Below, piece by piece: positions 45,839-57,739 of a stretch of DNA of 64,000 bases (its first letter is position 1; every line of letters starts with the position of its first letter). Both the position numbers and the translations under genes were made by a program. Location of the stretch: the NCBI RefSeq assembly GCF_029637605.1, contig NZ_CP121261.1:6076001-6140000 (forward strand). The letters run 5' to 3'. Origin of the DNA: Achromobacter spanius (GTDB taxonomy: Bacteria > Pseudomonadota > Gammaproteobacteria > Burkholderiales > Burkholderiaceae_B). Below the pieces are notes generated by a model, which was not told the origin of the DNA, did no database searches, and worked only from the letters and a program-made list of their open reading frames with translations.

Positions 45839-46420
45839 TTACTTGCGGCTACCCACGATTTCGATTTCAACGCGACGGTTTTGGGCACGGCCCTCTTTCG
45901 TCTTGTTGGAAGCGATCGGGTTCGACTCGCCCTTGCCTTCCGTGTAGATACGGTTGGGGTCGATACCCTTGCTGACCAGGTAGGTCTTGACCGAAGCGGC
46001 GCGGCGCTCGGACAGCTTCTGGTTGTAGGCTTCAGTACCGATCGAGTCGGTGTGGCCAACAGCAATGATGGTTTCCAGCTCGATACCGCGAGCTTGCTGG
46101 GCGACTTGATCCAGCAGCTGACGACCTTCGGGCTTCAGGGTCGACTTGTCGAAGTCGAAGAACGTGTCAGCGTTGAACACGACCTTTGCCGCCATCGGGG
46201 CCGGCTTCGCCTTCTGTTGTGCAACCGGGACACCGTCGCAACCGGGGATACCGGTGGCAGGGGTCCAGAAAGCATCGCGCCAGCACAGTTCGTTCGTACC
46301 GTTTTTCCAAACGTCACCGAACGGGTTGCGCCAGTTGTCCACGGTTTGCGCGGAAGCTACACCAGAGGCCGTGACGGCGGCGAAGGCGAGCGCCAGAGCG
46401 AATTTGGAGGGTTTGTTCAT
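45839..46420 (-). CDS. ompA: OmpA-family outer membrane protein
   Basis: A 193-residue exported protein with a signal peptide ending ASA. A short N-terminal domain with two cysteines (ELCWRDAFW; IPGCDGVP) replaces the usual beta-barrel. The C-terminal OmpA-like peptidoglycan-binding domain has VNADTFFDFDK, VGHTDSIGTEAYNQKLSERRA and AQNRRVEIEI. Its size matches the small OmpA of Bordetella. It is transcribed from a clear promoter (46496-46523) and ends in its own terminator. Confidence 0.93.
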   Translation of the reverse strand: MNKPSKFALALAFAAVTASGVASAQTVDNWRNPFGDVWKNGTNELCWRDAFWTPATGIPGCDGVPVAQQKAKPAPMAAKVVFNADTFFDFDKSTLKPEGRQLLDQVAQQARGIELETIIAVGHTDSIGTEAYNQKLSERRAASVKTYLVSKGIDPNRIYTEGKGESNPIASNKTKEGRAQNRRVEIEIVGSRK

Positions 46421-46832
46421 GTTTCTCCTCGTTGAGCTTGAAGCTGGATAAGTGACTCGCAGCGAACCCCCGCCGCATATCAGGAAAACGGGGCCAGTAT
46501 AGCAACGCCAAGAGCTGGTTCAAAGTATTAGCTACTGGGTTTCCTGCGTGCTGGAAACAATCTTAAGGCATTTGGGGGCCTTTGGCTTCCCTGGAGAGCC
46601 GCATTAATGCTGGATACGACGTTTTCGGCGCTCGTTCGGTTTTCCATGTTGGTTTTTGACAACAGGGCCGAAGGGCACCATTGGGCGGCCAAACAGGCGG
46701 CCTGATCGATGGGCCAGTCGAGCGCCTGGCGGGTTCCTGCGGCAACCCCGTCAAACGGGAACGGAATCGAATGATAGAATTTCCTGTTTACCCGGCCCGG
46801 GTTCCTCCTTACACGATTCTGTCGTTATATAT
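46421..46832. other. 412-bp divergent region, ompA / gyrA
   Basis: Contains the ompA promoter at its left and the gyrA leader at its right. A TATATATA run ends just before the gyrA ATG and no Shine-Dalgarno is visible there. Otherwise I see no gene or repeat. Confidence 0.55.
46496..46523 (-). promoter_or_regulatory. Sigma-70 promoter of ompA
   Basis: On the minus strand -35 TTGAAC (46523-46518) and -10 TATACT (46501-46496) are separated by 16 bases, 76 bases from the ompA start. Both are good matches, and ompA is expected to be highly expressed. Confidence 0.7.
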
Positions 46833-49517
46833 ATGGATTCCTTTGCCAAGGAGACGCTTCCGGTTTCGCTGGAAGAAGAGATGCGCCGCAGTTACCTCGA
46901 TTACGCGATGAGCGTGATCGTTGGGCGGGCGCTACCGGATGTGCGGGACGGGCTCAAACCCGTCCACCGGCGCGTGCTCTACGCGATGCATGAGCTGAAC
47001 AACGACTGGAACCGCGCTTACAAGAAGTCAGCGCGTATCGTCGGGGACGTTATCGGTAAGTACCACCCCCACGGTGACCAGTCGGTTTATGACACCATCG
47101 TCCGCATGGCGCAGGATTTCTCCATGCGCTACATGCTTGTGGACGGCCAGGGCAACTTCGGCTCCATCGACGGCGACAATGCCGCGGCGATGCGTTACAC
47201 CGAAATCCGCCTGGCGAAGATCGCCCACGAGTTGCTGGCCGACATCGACCAGGAAACGGTGGACTTCGGCCCCAACTACGACGGCAGCGAACAAGAACCG
47301 CTGCTGTTGCCGTCGCGCCTGCCCAACCTGCTGGTCAACGGCAGCTCGGGTATTGCCGTGGGCATGGCCACCAACATTCCGCCGCACAACCTCCAGGAAG
47401 TCGTCGACGGCTGCCTGTACTGCCTGCGCAATCCGGCCTGCACGGTCGATGAACTCATCGAGATCATCCCGGCGCCGGACTTCCCCACGGGCGGCATCAT
47501 CTATGGCATGTCCGGCGTGCGCGAAGGCTATCGCACGGGGCGCGGTCGCGTCATCATGCGCGCCAAGACGCACTTCGAAGACATGGAAAAGGGCAACCGC
47601 CAAGCCATCGTCATCGACGCGATCCCCTACCAGGTCAATAAGAAGACGCTGCAGGAACGCATTGCCGAGCTCGTCAACGATAAGAAGATCGAAGGTATCT
47701 CCGATATTCGCGACGAGTCCGACAAGGACGGCATGCGCCTGGTCATCGAGCTCAAGCGCGGCGAGGTGCCCGAGGTTGTGCTCAACAACCTGTACAAGAA
47801 CACGCAGTTGCAAGACACCTTCGGGATGAACCTGGTGGCGTTGGTCGATGGCCAGCCCCGCCTGCTCAACCTGAAGCAGATGATCGATTACTTCCTGCAG
47901 CATCGCCGCGAAGTGGTCACGCGCCGCACGGTGTTCCAACTGCGCAAGGCCCGCGAACGCGGCCACGTGCTGGAAGGCCTGGCGGTTGCGCTGGCGAACA
48001 TCGACGATTTCATCACCATCATCAAGGCCGCTCCGACGCCTCCCGTCGCGCGCCAGGAATTGATGGCGAAGTCTTGGGATTCGTCGCTGGTGCGCGAGAT
48101 GCTTTCGCGCGCCGACGGCGACACGCCGGGAGGCCGCGCGGCTTTCCGTCCGGACGACCTGGGTACCGAGTTCGGCCTGCAGGGCGACGGCATGTACCGC
48201 TTGAGCGATACGCAGGCTCAGGAAATCCTGAACATGCGCCTGCAACGCCTGACCGGGCTTGAGCAGGACAAGATCGTCGGCGAATACAAGGACATCATGT
48301 CCACCATCGCCGACCTGCTCGACATCCTGGCCCGCCCCGAGCGCATCACGACCATCATCAGTGACGAGCTCCAAGCCATCAAGGCAGAGTTCTCGACGAA
48401 CACCAAGGACTCGCGCCGCGCGGAAATCGAACTGAACGCGACCGAACTCGACACTGAAGACCTGATCACGCCGACCGACATGGTCGTGACCCTGTCGCAC
48501 GGTGGCTACATCAAGAGCCAGCCGTTGTCCGAATACCGCTCGCAAAAGCGCGGTGGTCGCGGCAAGCAGGCCACGGCGATGAAGGAAAACGACTGGATCG
48601 ACCAGTTGTTCATCGCCAATACGCACGACTACCTGCTGTGCTTCTCGAACCGCGGCCGCGTGTACTGGCTGAAGGTCTGGGAAGTGCCGCAGGGCACGCG
48701 CAACTCGCGCGGCAAGCCCATCGTCAACATGTTCCCGCTGGCTGACGGCGAGAAGATCACCGTGGTGCTGCCGGTCAAGGAATTCAGCGAAGACCACTAC
48801 GTCTTCATGGCAACCTCGCGCGGCACGGTCAAGAAGACCCCGCTGTCCGATTTCTCCAACCCGCGCAAGGCCGGCATCATCGCCGTCGACCTTGACGATG
48901 GTGATTACCTGATCGGCGCCGACCTTACCGACGGCAAGCACGATGTCATGCTGTTCTCGGATTCGGGCAAGGCGGTGCGCTTTGACGAAAACGATGTGCG
49001 TCCCATGGGCCGAAACGCCCGTGGCGTGCGCGGCATGATGCTGGAAGAAACGCAGACCGTCATTGCATTGCTGGTTGCCGGGGACGAAACGCAGACCGTG
49101 CTGACCGCCACCGAAAACGGTTACGGCAAGCGCACGCCCATCGGCGAATACACGCGCCATGGCCGTGGCACGAAGGGCATGATCGCCATCCAGACCACCT
49201 CGCGTAACGGCAAGGTCGTGGGCGCGGTGCTGGTCAACCCGACCGACGAAATCATGCTGATCACCACCGGTGGCGTCCTGGTGCGTACCCGCGTCGCGGA
49301 AATCCGCGAAATGGGCCGCGCGACCCAAGGCGTCACGCTGATCAACGTGGATGACGGCAGCACGCTGTCTGGCGTGCGTCGTGTTGTGGAAAGCGATGCG
49401 GACGACGACGGTGAACTGGACGAAGACGTCCAGGCCGAAGGCGGCGCGACGGAAGGCGGCGACGACAGCAACGGCGCAGCGGACTCGACGGATTCGACGG
49501 AACCTACGGAGCAATAA
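46833..49517 (+). CDS. gyrA: DNA gyrase subunit A
   Basis: An 894-residue topoisomerase subunit that breaks and rejoins DNA. Catalytic Tyr122 is in MRYTEIRLA. The quinolone-resistance region reads G81 D82 Q83 S84 V85 Y86 D87; E. coli has Ser83-Ala84, so Gln83 is the species-type residue here. The C-terminal beta-pinwheel has the GyrA box QKRGGRG and ends with a long acidic Asp/Glu tail (about residues 853-894). Start ATG 46833 follows the family N-terminus; the frame extends upstream but that part is not conserved. The stop overlaps serC by one base (TAATG). Confidence 0.97.
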   Translation: MDSFAKETLPVSLEEEMRRSYLDYAMSVIVGRALPDVRDGLKPVHRRVLYAMHELNNDWNRAYKKSARIVGDVIGKYHPHGDQSVYDTIVRMAQDFSMRYMLVDGQGNFGSIDGDNAAAMRYTEIRLAKIAHELLADIDQETVDFGPNYDGSEQEPLLLPSRLPNLLVNGSSGIAVGMATNIPPHNLQEVVDGCLYCLRNPACTVDELIEIIPAPDFPTGGIIYGMSGVREGYRTGRGRVIMRAKTHFEDMEKGNRQAIVIDAIPYQVNKKTLQERIAELVNDKKIEGISDIRDESDKDGMRLVIELKRGEVPEVVLNNLYKNTQLQDTFGMNLVALVDGQPRLLNLKQMIDYFLQHRREVVTRRTVFQLRKARERGHVLEGLAVALANIDDFITIIKAAPTPPVARQELMAKSWDSSLVREMLSRADGDTPGGRAAFRPDDLGTEFGLQGDGMYRLSDTQAQEILNMRLQRLTGLEQDKIVGEYKDIMSTIADLLDILARPERITTIISDELQAIKAEFSTNTKDSRRAEIELNATELDTEDLITPTDMVVTLSHGGYIKSQPLSEYRSQKRGGRGKQATAMKENDWIDQLFIANTHDYLLCFSNRGRVYWLKVWEVPQGTRNSRGKPIVNMFPLADGEKITVVLPVKEFSEDHYVFMATSRGTVKKTPLSDFSNPRKAGIIAVDLDDGDYLIGADLTDGKHDVMLFSDSGKAVRFDENDVRPMGRNARGVRGMMLEETQTVIALLVAGDETQTVLTATENGYGKRTPIGEYTRHGRGTKGMIAIQTTSRNGKVVGAVLVNPTDEIMLITTGGVLVRTRVAEIREMGRATQGVTLINVDDGSTLSGVRRVVESDADDDGELDEDVQAEGGATEGGDDSNGAADSTDSTEPTEQ

Positions 49518-50647
49518 TGGCCCGCCCCTGGAACTTCTCGGCAGGCCCCTCGGCCTTGCCCGAGGTGGTATTGCAGCAAGCAGCAGCTGAGATGCTGGAT
49601 TGGCATGGCAGTGGCATGTCGGTGATGGAAATGTCTCATCGCGGCAAGCACTTCGTGCAAATCTGCGACGAAGCGGAATCCGACCTGCGCGATCTTCTGG
49701 GCTTGCCCGCCGATTACGCGGTCATGTTCATGCAAGGCGGCGGTTCCGGGGAAAACGCCATCGTTCCCATGAATCTCATGGGGCGCCGCGGCACACCGGC
49801 CGCGGACTTCGTCGTGACGGGCCATTGGTCCAAGCGGTCGTACAAGGAAGCTGGCCGCTACGGCAGCACCCATGTGGCGGCAAGTAGCGAACAAGCCATC
49901 CAGCTGGATGGCCGCGAGCAGGCTCCGCTGACCTGGGTGCCGCCGGTCGATACCTGGAACGTGCGCAAGGAATCGGCCTACCTGCACCTGTGCAGCAACG
50001 AAACCATAGGCGGCGTCGAGTTCATGGACTGGCCCGACACCGCTGCGCTGGGTGCGCCGGACGTGCCGCTGGTGGTCGATGCATCGTCGCATTTCCTGTC
50101 GCGTCCGATGGACGTGACGCGCTGCGGCATGATGTATGCTGGCGCGCAGAAAAACGCGGGCCCGGCAGGCGTGACCATGGTCATCGCCCGCCGCGACCTG
50201 ATCGGCCACGCCCTGCCGATCTGCCCGTCGGCGTTCGATTACGCCAACGTGGCCGCCGAACATTCGCGTTACAACACGCCCCCCACTTTCGCGATCTATG
50301 TCGCGGGCCTGGTGTTCAAGTGGGTCAAGGCCAACGGTGGCGTGGCGGGCATGGAAGCCGCCAACAAGGCCAAGGCCGACTTGCTGTACGGCTACCTGGA
50401 CAGCAGTAATTTCTATCGCAATCCCATTCATGCGCCCGTGCGTTCGCGCATGAACGTGCCGTTTGTGCTGCGCGACGAATCGCTGAACGACGCCTTTCTG
50501 CAAGGCGCCGATGCGGCGGGTCTGACCCAGTTGAAAGGGCACAAGAGCGTGGGCGGCATGCGCGCGTCCATTTACAACGCCGTGCCCCTTGCCGGGGTGT
50601 CGGCGCTGGTCGAGTACCTGAAGGAATTCGAGCGCCGCTATGGATGA
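49517..50647 (+). CDS. serC: Phosphoserine aminotransferase
   Basis: A 376-residue PLP enzyme of serine synthesis (also serving pyridoxine synthesis). The PLP Lys212 is in [10 protein letters not shown], and the N-terminal signature [13 protein letters not shown] is clear. It overlaps gyrA by 1 base and pheA by 8 bases, so it belongs to the gyrA-to-cmk transcription unit. Confidence 0.96.
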   Translation: MARPWNFSAGPSALPEVVLQQAAAEMLDWHGSGMSVMEMSHRGKHFVQICDEAESDLRDLLGLPADYAVMFMQGGGSGENAIVPMNLMGRRGTPAADFVVTGHWSKRSYKEAGRYGSTHVAASSEQAIQLDGREQAPLTWVPPVDTWNVRKESAYLHLCSNETIGGVEFMDWPDTAALGAPDVPLVVDASSHFLSRPMDVTRCGMMYAGAQKNAGPAGVTMVIARRDLIGHALPICPSAFDYANVAAEHSRYNTPPTFAIYVAGLVFKWVKANGGVAGMEAANKAKADLLYGYLDSSNFYRNPIHAPVRSRMNVPFVLRDESLNDAFLQGADAAGLTQLKGHKSVGGMRASIYNAVPLAGVSALVEYLKEFERRYG

Positions 50648-51725
50648 CGATCTGCAGCGCAAGCTGCGCCCCTTGCGCGAACGCATTGATGCGTTGGATG
50701 CGCAAATCCTCGAACTCTTGTCGCAGCGCGCCAGTGCCGCCCTGGAAGTGGGCGAGGCCAAGCATGCCGCGCAGGCCGATGGCCCGGTGCTGCGCCCCGA
50801 GCGCGAAGCCGAGGTCATTCGCCGTTTGCAGCAGATCAACCCCGGCCCCTTCCCGAATGCGGGCGTGGCGTCGGTCTGGACCGAGATCATCTCGGCCTGC
50901 CGGGGGTTGGAGCGCGGCATGACTGTTGCTTATCTTGGCCCGCAAGGCTCGTTTTCCGAGCAGGCGGCGCTGGAGCATTTCGGCCATGCCGTGCAGAAAC
51001 TACCGTGCGTATCGTTCGACGAAGTGTTTCGCGCGGTCGAGGCCGGCCAGGCGGATGTGGGGATGGTCCCGGTGGAAAATTCCACCGAAGGCGCGGTCAA
51101 CCGCAGCCTGGATCTGTTGTTGAACACGCCGCTGACGATTCTGGGCGAGCGTTCGCTGGTGATCCGCCATTGCCTGATGTCGCAATCGGGCGGCATGGAC
51201 GGCATCAAGACCATCTCGGCGCATCCGCAGGCGCTGGCTCAGTGCCAGGGCTGGCTGACGCGCAACTATCCTGATGTGGACCGCGTCGCGGCGTCCAGCA
51301 ATTCCGAAGCGGCGCGCGCCGCGGCGGGCGACCCGACCATTGCCGCAATCGCCGGCGAAGTGGCCGCACCCGCCTGGAATCTTGAGGTGATTGCGTCCGG
51401 CATCCAGGACGATCCGCACAATCGCACCCGCTTCCTGGCCATCGGCAACATCCAGCCGCTGGTCAGCGGCAAGGACAAGACCAGCCTGATCCTGGCCGTG
51501 CCGAACCGCGCGGGCGCCGTGTACGAAATGTTGGCGCCGCTGGCGGCCAATGGCGTGTCGATGACGCGCTTCGAGTCGCGCCCCGCACGCACCGGCCAGT
51601 GGGAATATTATTTCTACGTAGACGTTCTGGGTCACCGCAATGATCCGAATGTTGAGCGCGCCCTTGCCACGTTGCAGGCGCAGGTTGCCTACCTGAAGGT
51701 GCTGGGTTCCTACCCGGCACCGTGA
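50640..51725 (+). CDS. pheA: Bifunctional chorismate mutase / prephenate dehydratase
   Basis: A 361-residue enzyme giving phenylpyruvate from chorismate. The first ~90 residues are an AroQ-type mutase ([20 protein letters not shown]). The prephenate dehydratase core carries [12 protein letters not shown]. The C-terminal ACT domain with the ESRP motif would allow feedback by phenylalanine. It starts inside the end of serC. Confidence 0.95.
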   Translation: MDDDLQRKLRPLRERIDALDAQILELLSQRASAALEVGEAKHAAQADGPVLRPEREAEVIRRLQQINPGPFPNAGVASVWTEIISACRGLERGMTVAYLGPQGSFSEQAALEHFGHAVQKLPCVSFDEVFRAVEAGQADVGMVPVENSTEGAVNRSLDLLLNTPLTILGERSLVIRHCLMSQSGGMDGIKTISAHPQALAQCQGWLTRNYPDVDRVAASSNSEAARAAAGDPTIAAIAGEVAAPAWNLEVIASGIQDDPHNRTRFLAIGNIQPLVSGKDKTSLILAVPNRAGAVYEMLAPLAANGVSMTRFESRPARTGQWEYYFYVDVLGHRNDPNVERALATLQAQVAYLKVLGSYPAP

Positions 51726-51734
51726 GTCCACACC

Positions 51735-52856
51735 ATGACCACCGCATCCAAGCCCCTCGTTGCCCCCGCGCACGTCAGCGCCATCGCGCCGTATCAGGCG
51801 GGCAAGCCCATTGAAGAACTGGCCCGTGAATTCGGGCTGGACCCGGCCGGCATCGTCAAGCTGGCCTCCAACGAAAACCCGCTGGGCATGCCCAAGTCGG
51901 CGCGCGCGGCCATGCTGGCCGCGGCCGAGTCCCTGGCCCGTTATCCGGACCCCAATGGCTTTGATCTGAAGGCAGCACTGGCCGAACGTTACGGCGTGCC
52001 GATGAACTGGATCACGCTGGGCAACGGCTCGAACGACATCCTGGAAATCGCGGCGCTCGCCTTGCTGGAGCCGGGCTCGTCGGCGGTATACGCGCAGCAT
52101 TCGTTCGCGGTCTACCGCCTGGCCACGCAAGCGCGTGGCGCGCGTCACATCGTGGTGCCGGCCAAAGATTACGGCCATGATCTGGATGCGATGTTCGACG
52201 CCATTGCCGACGACACGCGCCTGCTTTTCATTGCCAACCCCAACAATCCCACCGGCACCTTTGTGTCGGGCGACAAGGTCACCGCGTTCCTGGAGCGTGT
52301 GCATGCTGCCCACGGCGATCGCGTCACCGTCGTGCTGGACGAGGCCTACAACGAATACCTGGATCCGGAACACCGCTTCGACAGCACCGCGCTGGCGCGT
52401 CGTTTCCCGAACCTGATCATCTCGCGCACGTTCTCCAAGGCTTACGGGCTGGCGGGGCTGCGCGTGGGCTTCTCGGTGTCGCAGCCGCCGCTGACCGACT
52501 TGCTGAACCGAGTGCGTCAGCCCTTCAACGTCAACACGCTGGCGCAAGCCGCCGCGATTGCCGCGTTGGGCGATACCGCCTATTTGGAAGAGGCCTATGC
52601 CTCGAACAAGTCGGGCAAGGCGCAACTGTGCGCCGCGTTTGACCGCCTTGCGCTTCGCTACGTGCCTAGCTATGGCAATTTTGTGCTGGTGCATGTGGGT
52701 GATGCGCCCCGCATCAATCTGGAATTGCTCAAGCGCGGCGTGATCGTGCGCCCCGTTGCGGGTGACGGTTTGCCGGAATGGTTGCGCGTGTCGATCGGCC
52801 TACCCGAAGAGAACGCCCGCTTTATTGATGCCCTGACCGACATTCTGGCCACATGA
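51735..52856 (+). CDS. hisC: Histidinol-phosphate aminotransferase (or aromatic aminotransferase)
   Basis: A 373-residue class II PLP aminotransferase. PLP-binding Lys235 lies in RTFSKAYGLAGLR; LASNENPLGMP is a further family mark. The position between pheA and tyrA suggests it transaminates phenylpyruvate and 4-hydroxyphenylpyruvate, like HisC2/HisHb, as well as or instead of histidinol phosphate. It overlaps tyrA by 4 bases. Confidence 0.88.
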   Translation: MTTASKPLVAPAHVSAIAPYQAGKPIEELAREFGLDPAGIVKLASNENPLGMPKSARAAMLAAAESLARYPDPNGFDLKAALAERYGVPMNWITLGNGSNDILEIAALALLEPGSSAVYAQHSFAVYRLATQARGARHIVVPAKDYGHDLDAMFDAIADDTRLLFIANPNNPTGTFVSGDKVTAFLERVHAAHGDRVTVVLDEAYNEYLDPEHRFDSTALARRFPNLIISRTFSKAYGLAGLRVGFSVSQPPLTDLLNRVRQPFNVNTLAQAAAIAALGDTAYLEEAYASNKSGKAQLCAAFDRLALRYVPSYGNFVLVHVGDAPRINLELLKRGVIVRPVAGDGLPEWLRVSIGLPEENARFIDALTDILAT

Positions 52857-53755
52857 ACGACGCGTTACCTTCTACCGATCAGGGGGCCGCTGGCCCCCTG
52901 ATTCCTGTATTGGCCGTGGTGGGCGTTGGCCTCATCGGCGGGTCGTTCGCCGCGGCATTGCGTCGGGCGGGTCAGGTCGGTCGGGTTCTGGGTGTCGGGC
53001 GCAGCGCATCGTCGCTGGAGCGGGCGGTCGAACTGGGCCTGATCGACGAAGCCGTCAGCGCGGAAGACGCGGCGGCGCGGGCAGATCTTGTCCTGCTGTC
53101 CACGCCGGTTGGTGGCTTGAAAAACGTGTTGTCACGGATGCTGCCGCATCTGGGCGCGGCCACGGTAGTGACTGACGCGGGCAGCACCAAGGCCGAAGTC
53201 GTCGACGCTGCGCGTGAAGCCCTGGGCGAGCGGGTCGGGTGCTTCGTGCCCGGTCACCCGATCGCCGGCGCCGAGCGCACGGGCCCCGAGGCCGCTGATG
53301 CCAAGCTCTACGCCGGCCGCACGGTCATCCTGACGCCGCTTGCCGAAAACAGCGCCGCGTCCATCAGCCTGGTGCGCCAGGCATGGCAGGCCTGCGGTTC
53401 AAGCGTGATCGATATGGATGCTGCCGCGCATGACCGAGTGCTGGCGTCGGTCAGCCATCTACCGCACTTGCTGGCGTCGGTGTACATGGAGCAGGTGGCC
53501 ACGGCAGCTGACGCCCGCACCCGGCTTGACCTCGCGGGTAGCGGTTTTCGTGATTTCACGCGCATCGCGGCAGGTTCGCCGGAGATGTGGCGCGATATCT
53601 TCCTATCCAATCGCGATGCGATGCTGGCCGAGCTTGCTGACGTGCGCGCCGTGTTGGATCGCGCCGAACGTGCCATTGCCGATGGCGACGACGCGGCGTT
53701 GCTGGCATTGTTGGATACGGCGGCCCAAGCGCGCCGTAACTGGCAAAAGGAGTAG
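52853..53755 (+). CDS. tyrA: Prephenate dehydrogenase
   Basis: A 300-residue NAD(P)-dependent enzyme leading to tyrosine. The Rossmann motif [16 protein letters not shown] starts near residue 21, and [11 protein letters not shown] and [10 protein letters not shown] are typical. No ACT domain is seen. The start codon overlaps the hisC stop (ATGA), and aroA follows after 5 bases. Confidence 0.93.
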   Translation: MNDALPSTDQGAAGPLIPVLAVVGVGLIGGSFAAALRRAGQVGRVLGVGRSASSLERAVELGLIDEAVSAEDAAARADLVLLSTPVGGLKNVLSRMLPHLGAATVVTDAGSTKAEVVDAAREALGERVGCFVPGHPIAGAERTGPEAADAKLYAGRTVILTPLAENSAASISLVRQAWQACGSSVIDMDAAAHDRVLASVSHLPHLLASVYMEQVATAADARTRLDLAGSGFRDFTRIAAGSPEMWRDIFLSNRDAMLAELADVRAVLDRAERAIADGDDAALLALLDTAAQARRNWQKE

Positions 53756-53760
53756 CTGAA

Positions 53761-55083
53761 ATGGGCGCTTTGCCTTATCTGGACCTTCCGCGCGTGCGGC
53801 AAGCGCGGGGCGTGCTGGCCTTGCCGGGTTCCAAGAGCATTTCCAATCGCGTGCTGCTGTTGTCGGCGATTGCCGAGGGCAGCACCACCATTACCGGGCT
53901 GCTGGATTCCGACGATACGCGCGTCATGCTGGGCGCCTTGCGCCAATTGGGCGTGCAGGTGTCCGACTTGGATGCCGGCAGCGTCACCGTGCAGGGCGTG
54001 CGGCGCTTTCCGGTGGAAAGCGCTGACCTTTTCATGGGCAACGCCGGCACGGCGATACGTCCGCTGACTGCCGCGCTGGCGCTCATGGGTGGCGACTACC
54101 GCCTGTCGGGCGTGCCGCGCATGCACGAACGGCCCATCGGCGATCTGGCGGACGCTTTGAATGCCTTGGGCGCCAGTATTGATTACCTGGGTCAGCCGGG
54201 TTATCCGCCGCTGCACATTGGCCAGGGCCAGATCTCGGATGATGCGGTGGCACGCGTGCAGGGTTCGGTGTCGAGCCAGTTCTTGACCGCCTTGCTGCTG
54301 GCGGCGCCCTTGCAAGCAGGCCGTAGCGGTAAGCCGGTAACGATTGAAGTGGTCGGCGAGCTGATCTCCAAACCCTACATCGAGATCACGCTGAACCTGA
54401 TGGCACGCTTTGGCGTGCAGGTGCGGCGCGACGGCTGGACCCGCTTTGTGGTCGACGGCGGTGCAGGCTATCGCAGCCCAGGGCAGATCGCGGTGGAAGG
54501 CGATGCCTCCACTGCGTCTTACTTCTTGGCACTTGGCGCGATCGGCGGCGGCCCATTGCGGGTAACGGGCGTGGGCGCCGACAGCATTCAGGGCGACGTG
54601 GCGTTCGCCGATACGCTGGCGCAAATGGGTGCAAATGTTGCGTACGGACCCGACTGGATCGAGGTTTCCGGCGTGCTTGTGGCCGACGGTGCGCGTTTGA
54701 AAGCCTTCGACACGGATTTCAATCTGATCCCGGACGCGGCCATGACCGCCGCCGCGCTGGCGCTATATGCTGATGGCCCGTGCCTGCTGCGCAACATTGG
54801 TAGCTGGCGCGTGAAGGAAACCGACCGCATTCACGCCATGCAGACCGAGCTTGAAAAGCTTGGCGCCCATGTGGAGTCGGGGCCGGATTGGCTACGTGTC
54901 ATTCCGCCCGCCCAGGATGCCTGGCGCGATGCGCAGATCGGCACCTGGGATGACCATCGCATGGCAATGTGCTTTTCGTTGGCGGCGTTTGGGCCGGCGG
55001 CCGTCCGGATCATGGATCCCGGCTGCGTCAGCAAGACGTTCCCGGGTTATTTTGATGTTTACGCAAGCCTGGTCTCGGCCTAG
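53761..55083 (+). CDS. aroA: 3-phosphoshikimate 1-carboxyvinyltransferase (EPSP synthase)
   Basis: A 440-residue enzyme of the shikimate pathway. Visible family marks are [33 protein letters not shown], and [11 protein letters not shown] near the end. It is in one run with tyrA and cmk, an arrangement common in betaproteobacteria. Confidence 0.96.
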   Translation: MGALPYLDLPRVRQARGVLALPGSKSISNRVLLLSAIAEGSTTITGLLDSDDTRVMLGALRQLGVQVSDLDAGSVTVQGVRRFPVESADLFMGNAGTAIRPLTAALALMGGDYRLSGVPRMHERPIGDLADALNALGASIDYLGQPGYPPLHIGQGQISDDAVARVQGSVSSQFLTALLLAAPLQAGRSGKPVTIEVVGELISKPYIEITLNLMARFGVQVRRDGWTRFVVDGGAGYRSPGQIAVEGDASTASYFLALGAIGGGPLRVTGVGADSIQGDVAFADTLAQMGANVAYGPDWIEVSGVLVADGARLKAFDTDFNLIPDAAMTAAALALYADGPCLLRNIGSWRVKETDRIHAMQTELEKLGAHVESGPDWLRVIPPAQDAWRDAQIGTWDDHRMAMCFSLAAFGPAAVRIMDPGCVSKTFPGYFDVYASLVSA

Positions 55084-55095
55084 CGCACTTTCCAC

Positions 55096-55806
55096 ATGAC
55101 TTTGATTTCATCGACTGATTCCCCCGCCGCCGTCATCACCATCGATGGCCCCACCGCGTCCGGCAAGGGCACGGTGGCGCATCGCGTCGCCAAGGCACTG
55201 GGCTGGGCGGTTCTGGATAGTGGCGCGCTGTACCGCCTGACCGCCTTGGCCGCGCTCAAGCAAGGTGTGCCTGCCGACGACGAAGCCGGCGTGGCGCGTG
55301 TGGCGGAAACCCTGGATGTTCAGTTCGACGGCCCGCACGTCTATCTGGCGGGGGTGGATGTCGGGCATGACATCCGTCACGAGGAGGTGGGTAATTTTGC
55401 TTCCCGCGTGGCGGCGTTCCCCGGCGTGCGCCGTGCTTTGCTAGAGCGCCAGCGTGCCTTCCGACTGCCCCCAGGGCTAGTTGCGGACGGCCGAGATATG
55501 GGCACGGTGGTCTTTCCCGATGCGTCCCTGAAGGTGTTCCTGGTTGCCGACGTGGTGGCCCGGGCGGAGAGGCGGCGTAAGCAGTTGATCGAAAAGGGAA
55601 TTTCTGCTAATCTAGACGACCTTCTGCGAGACATGCGCGAGCGAGACGCCCGCGATACCGAACGCGCTACGGCGCCGCTGGCTCCCGCAGCAGACGCACA
55701 CGTACTGGATTCGTCTAATTTGACGATTGCTGAAACGGTGCAGGCAATACTGGATTTTTGGCAGCAAGAGCAAGGCAAGGGTGGGTTGTTAAGCCCGGAG
55801 GGCTGA
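55096..55806 (+). CDS. cmk: Cytidylate kinase
   Basis: A 236-residue kinase that phosphorylates CMP and dCMP. The P-loop is [16 protein letters not shown] near residue 16, with DSGALYRL and [13 protein letters not shown] later. It starts 12 bases after aroA and precedes rpsA, the usual cmk-rpsA-ihfB order. Confidence 0.96.
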   Translation: MTLISSTDSPAAVITIDGPTASGKGTVAHRVAKALGWAVLDSGALYRLTALAALKQGVPADDEAGVARVAETLDVQFDGPHVYLAGVDVGHDIRHEEVGNFASRVAAFPGVRRALLERQRAFRLPPGLVADGRDMGTVVFPDASLKVFLVADVVARAERRRKQLIEKGISANLDDLLRDMRERDARDTERATAPLAPAADAHVLDSSNLTIAETVQAILDFWQQEQGKGGLLSPEG

Positions 55807-55817
55807 AACCCGCTCTG

Positions 55818-55841
55818 GCATTGGTAGGTTTTAGCCAATGC
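55818..55841 (+). other. Hairpin in the rpsA leader
   Basis: GCATTGG (55818-55824) pairs with CCAATGC (55835-55841) around a 10-base loop in the cmk-rpsA gap. No T-run follows. It may be a translational control element, since S1 regulates its own mRNA in E. coli; that function is not shown here. Confidence 0.4.
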
Positions 55842-56023
55842 AGCCACGCCAAAACATCCAGGCCAAGATTTTTTACTTGATTAGGCCCTGTCCTAGCCAG
55901 GCGCAACCCCCACGGGCCACCCCGCAGGGCAAACCGGCAGGCAGGTATTTTGACTCCACTGTGGCGGGCAATCCGCTGCGGTGTGTTCTTAACGGCCATT
56001 TCGGCCCAATGGATTTCAACCCC

Positions 56024-57736
56024 ATGTCTTCCGTTTCCACTACCGCCACCGGCGGCGAAAGTTTCGCCGACCTTTTCGCACAAAGCCTCAAGAGCCAGGA
56101 CATGAAGTCCGGCGAGGTCATCAGCGCCGAAGTCGTGCGCGTCGACCATAATTTCGTCGTCGTCAACGCCGGCCTGAAGTCCGAAGCGCTGATCCCCCTG
56201 GAAGAGTTCCTGAATGACCAGGGCGAGCTCGAAGTGCAACCCGGCGATTTCGTCTCGGTGGCCATCGATTCCCTGGAAAACGGCTACGGCGACACCATCC
56301 TGTCGCGTGACCGCGCCAAGCGCCTGTCGGCCTGGCTGCAGCTGGAAAAGGCCCTGGAAAACGGCGAACTGGTTACCGGCACCATCACCGGCAAGGTGAA
56401 GGGCGGCCTGACCGTCATGACCAACGGCATCCGCGCGTTCCTGCCGGGTTCGCTGGTGGACCTGCGTCCGGTCAAGGACACCACCCCGTACGAAGGCAAG
56501 ACCCTCGAATTCAAGGTCATCAAGCTCGACCGCAAGCGCAACAACGTTGTGCTGTCGCGTCGCCAGGTGCTGGAAGCCAGCATGGGCGAAGAGCGTCAAA
56601 AGCTGCTCGAAACCCTGCACGAAGGTGCTGTGGTCAAGGGCGTGGTCAAGAACATCACCGACTACGGCGCGTTCGTTGACCTGGGCGGCATCGACGGCCT
56701 GCTGCACATCACCGACATGGCATGGCGTCGTGTGCGTCACCCGTCCGAAGTCCTGCAAGTGGGTCAGGAAGTCGAAGCCAAGGTTCTCAAGTTCGACCAG
56801 GAAAAGAGCCGCGTCTCGCTGGGCGTCAAGCAACTGGGCGAAGATCCGTGGGTGGGCCTGGCTCGCCGCTACCCGCAAGGCACCCGCCTGTTCGGTAAGG
56901 TCACGAACCTGACCGACTACGGCGCGTTCGTTGAAGTCGAAGCCGGCATCGAAGGCCTGGTTCACGTCTCCGAAATGGACTGGACCAACAAGAACGTCGA
57001 CCCGCGCAAGGTTGTTACCCTGGGCGAAGAAGTCGAAGTCATGGTCCTGGAAATCGACGAAGACCGTCGTCGTATCTCCCTGGGCATGAAGCAGTGCCGT
57101 CAGAACCCGTGGGAAGAGTTCGCCACGAACTTCAAGCGCGGCGACAAGGTCCGCGGCGCCATCAAGTCGATCACCGACTTCGGCGTGTTCGTCGGCCTGC
57201 CTGGCGGCATCGACGGCCTGGTTCACCTGTCCGACCTGTCGTGGACGGAAACGGGCGAAGAAGCCGTGCGCAACTTCAAGAAGGGCGACGAGATCGAAGC
57301 CGTGGTTCTGGGCATCGATACCGACAAGGAACGCATCTCGCTGGGCATCAAGCAGCTGGAAGGCGACCCCTTCAACAACTTCGTCGCCACGTTTGACAAG
57401 GGCGCGGTTGTTCCGGGCACCATCAAGTCCGTCGAAGCCAAGGGCGCTGTGGTTACGCTGTCCGTGGACGTTGAAGGCTACCTGCGCGCTTCCGAGATCT
57501 CCTCGGGCCGCGTTGAAGATGCCACCACCGTGCTGAACGCCGGCGAAAACATCGAAGCCATGATCGTCAATATCGACCGCAAGACGCGTTCGATCCAACT
57601 GTCGATCAAGGCCCGCGATAACGCCGAAACCGCCGATACGATCCAGCGCATGTCCGACGCCAGCGCTTCGTCCGGCACCACCAACCTCGGCGCGCTGCTG
57701 AAGGCCAAGCTGGACCAACAGCGCAACGACGGTTAA
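56024..57736 (+). CDS. rpsA: 30S ribosomal protein S1
   Basis: A 570-residue RNA-binding protein with six S1 domains; recurrent motifs are [37 protein letters not shown] and [21 protein letters not shown]. It helps the 30S subunit bind and unfold mRNA. I start at ATG 56024 ([14 protein letters not shown]); ATG 56009 would add five residues, and neither start has a good Shine-Dalgarno, as expected for S1. ihfB follows after 3 bases. Confidence 0.96.
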   Translation: MSSVSTTATGGESFADLFAQSLKSQDMKSGEVISAEVVRVDHNFVVVNAGLKSEALIPLEEFLNDQGELEVQPGDFVSVAIDSLENGYGDTILSRDRAKRLSAWLQLEKALENGELVTGTITGKVKGGLTVMTNGIRAFLPGSLVDLRPVKDTTPYEGKTLEFKVIKLDRKRNNVVLSRRQVLEASMGEERQKLLETLHEGAVVKGVVKNITDYGAFVDLGGIDGLLHITDMAWRRVRHPSEVLQVGQEVEAKVLKFDQEKSRVSLGVKQLGEDPWVGLARRYPQGTRLFGKVTNLTDYGAFVEVEAGIEGLVHVSEMDWTNKNVDPRKVVTLGEEVEVMVLEIDEDRRRISLGMKQCRQNPWEEFATNFKRGDKVRGAIKSITDFGVFVGLPGGIDGLVHLSDLSWTETGEEAVRNFKKGDEIEAVVLGIDTDKERISLGIKQLEGDPFNNFVATFDKGAVVPGTIKSVEAKGAVVTLSVDVEGYLRASEISSGRVEDATTVLNAGENIEAMIVNIDRKTRSIQLSIKARDNAETADTIQRMSDASASSGTTNLGALLKAKLDQQRNDG

Positions 57737-57739
57737 TTC

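Noticed and set aside
47028..49514. 828-codon minus-strand ORF opposite gyrA
   Set aside because: Antisense shadow of gyrA.
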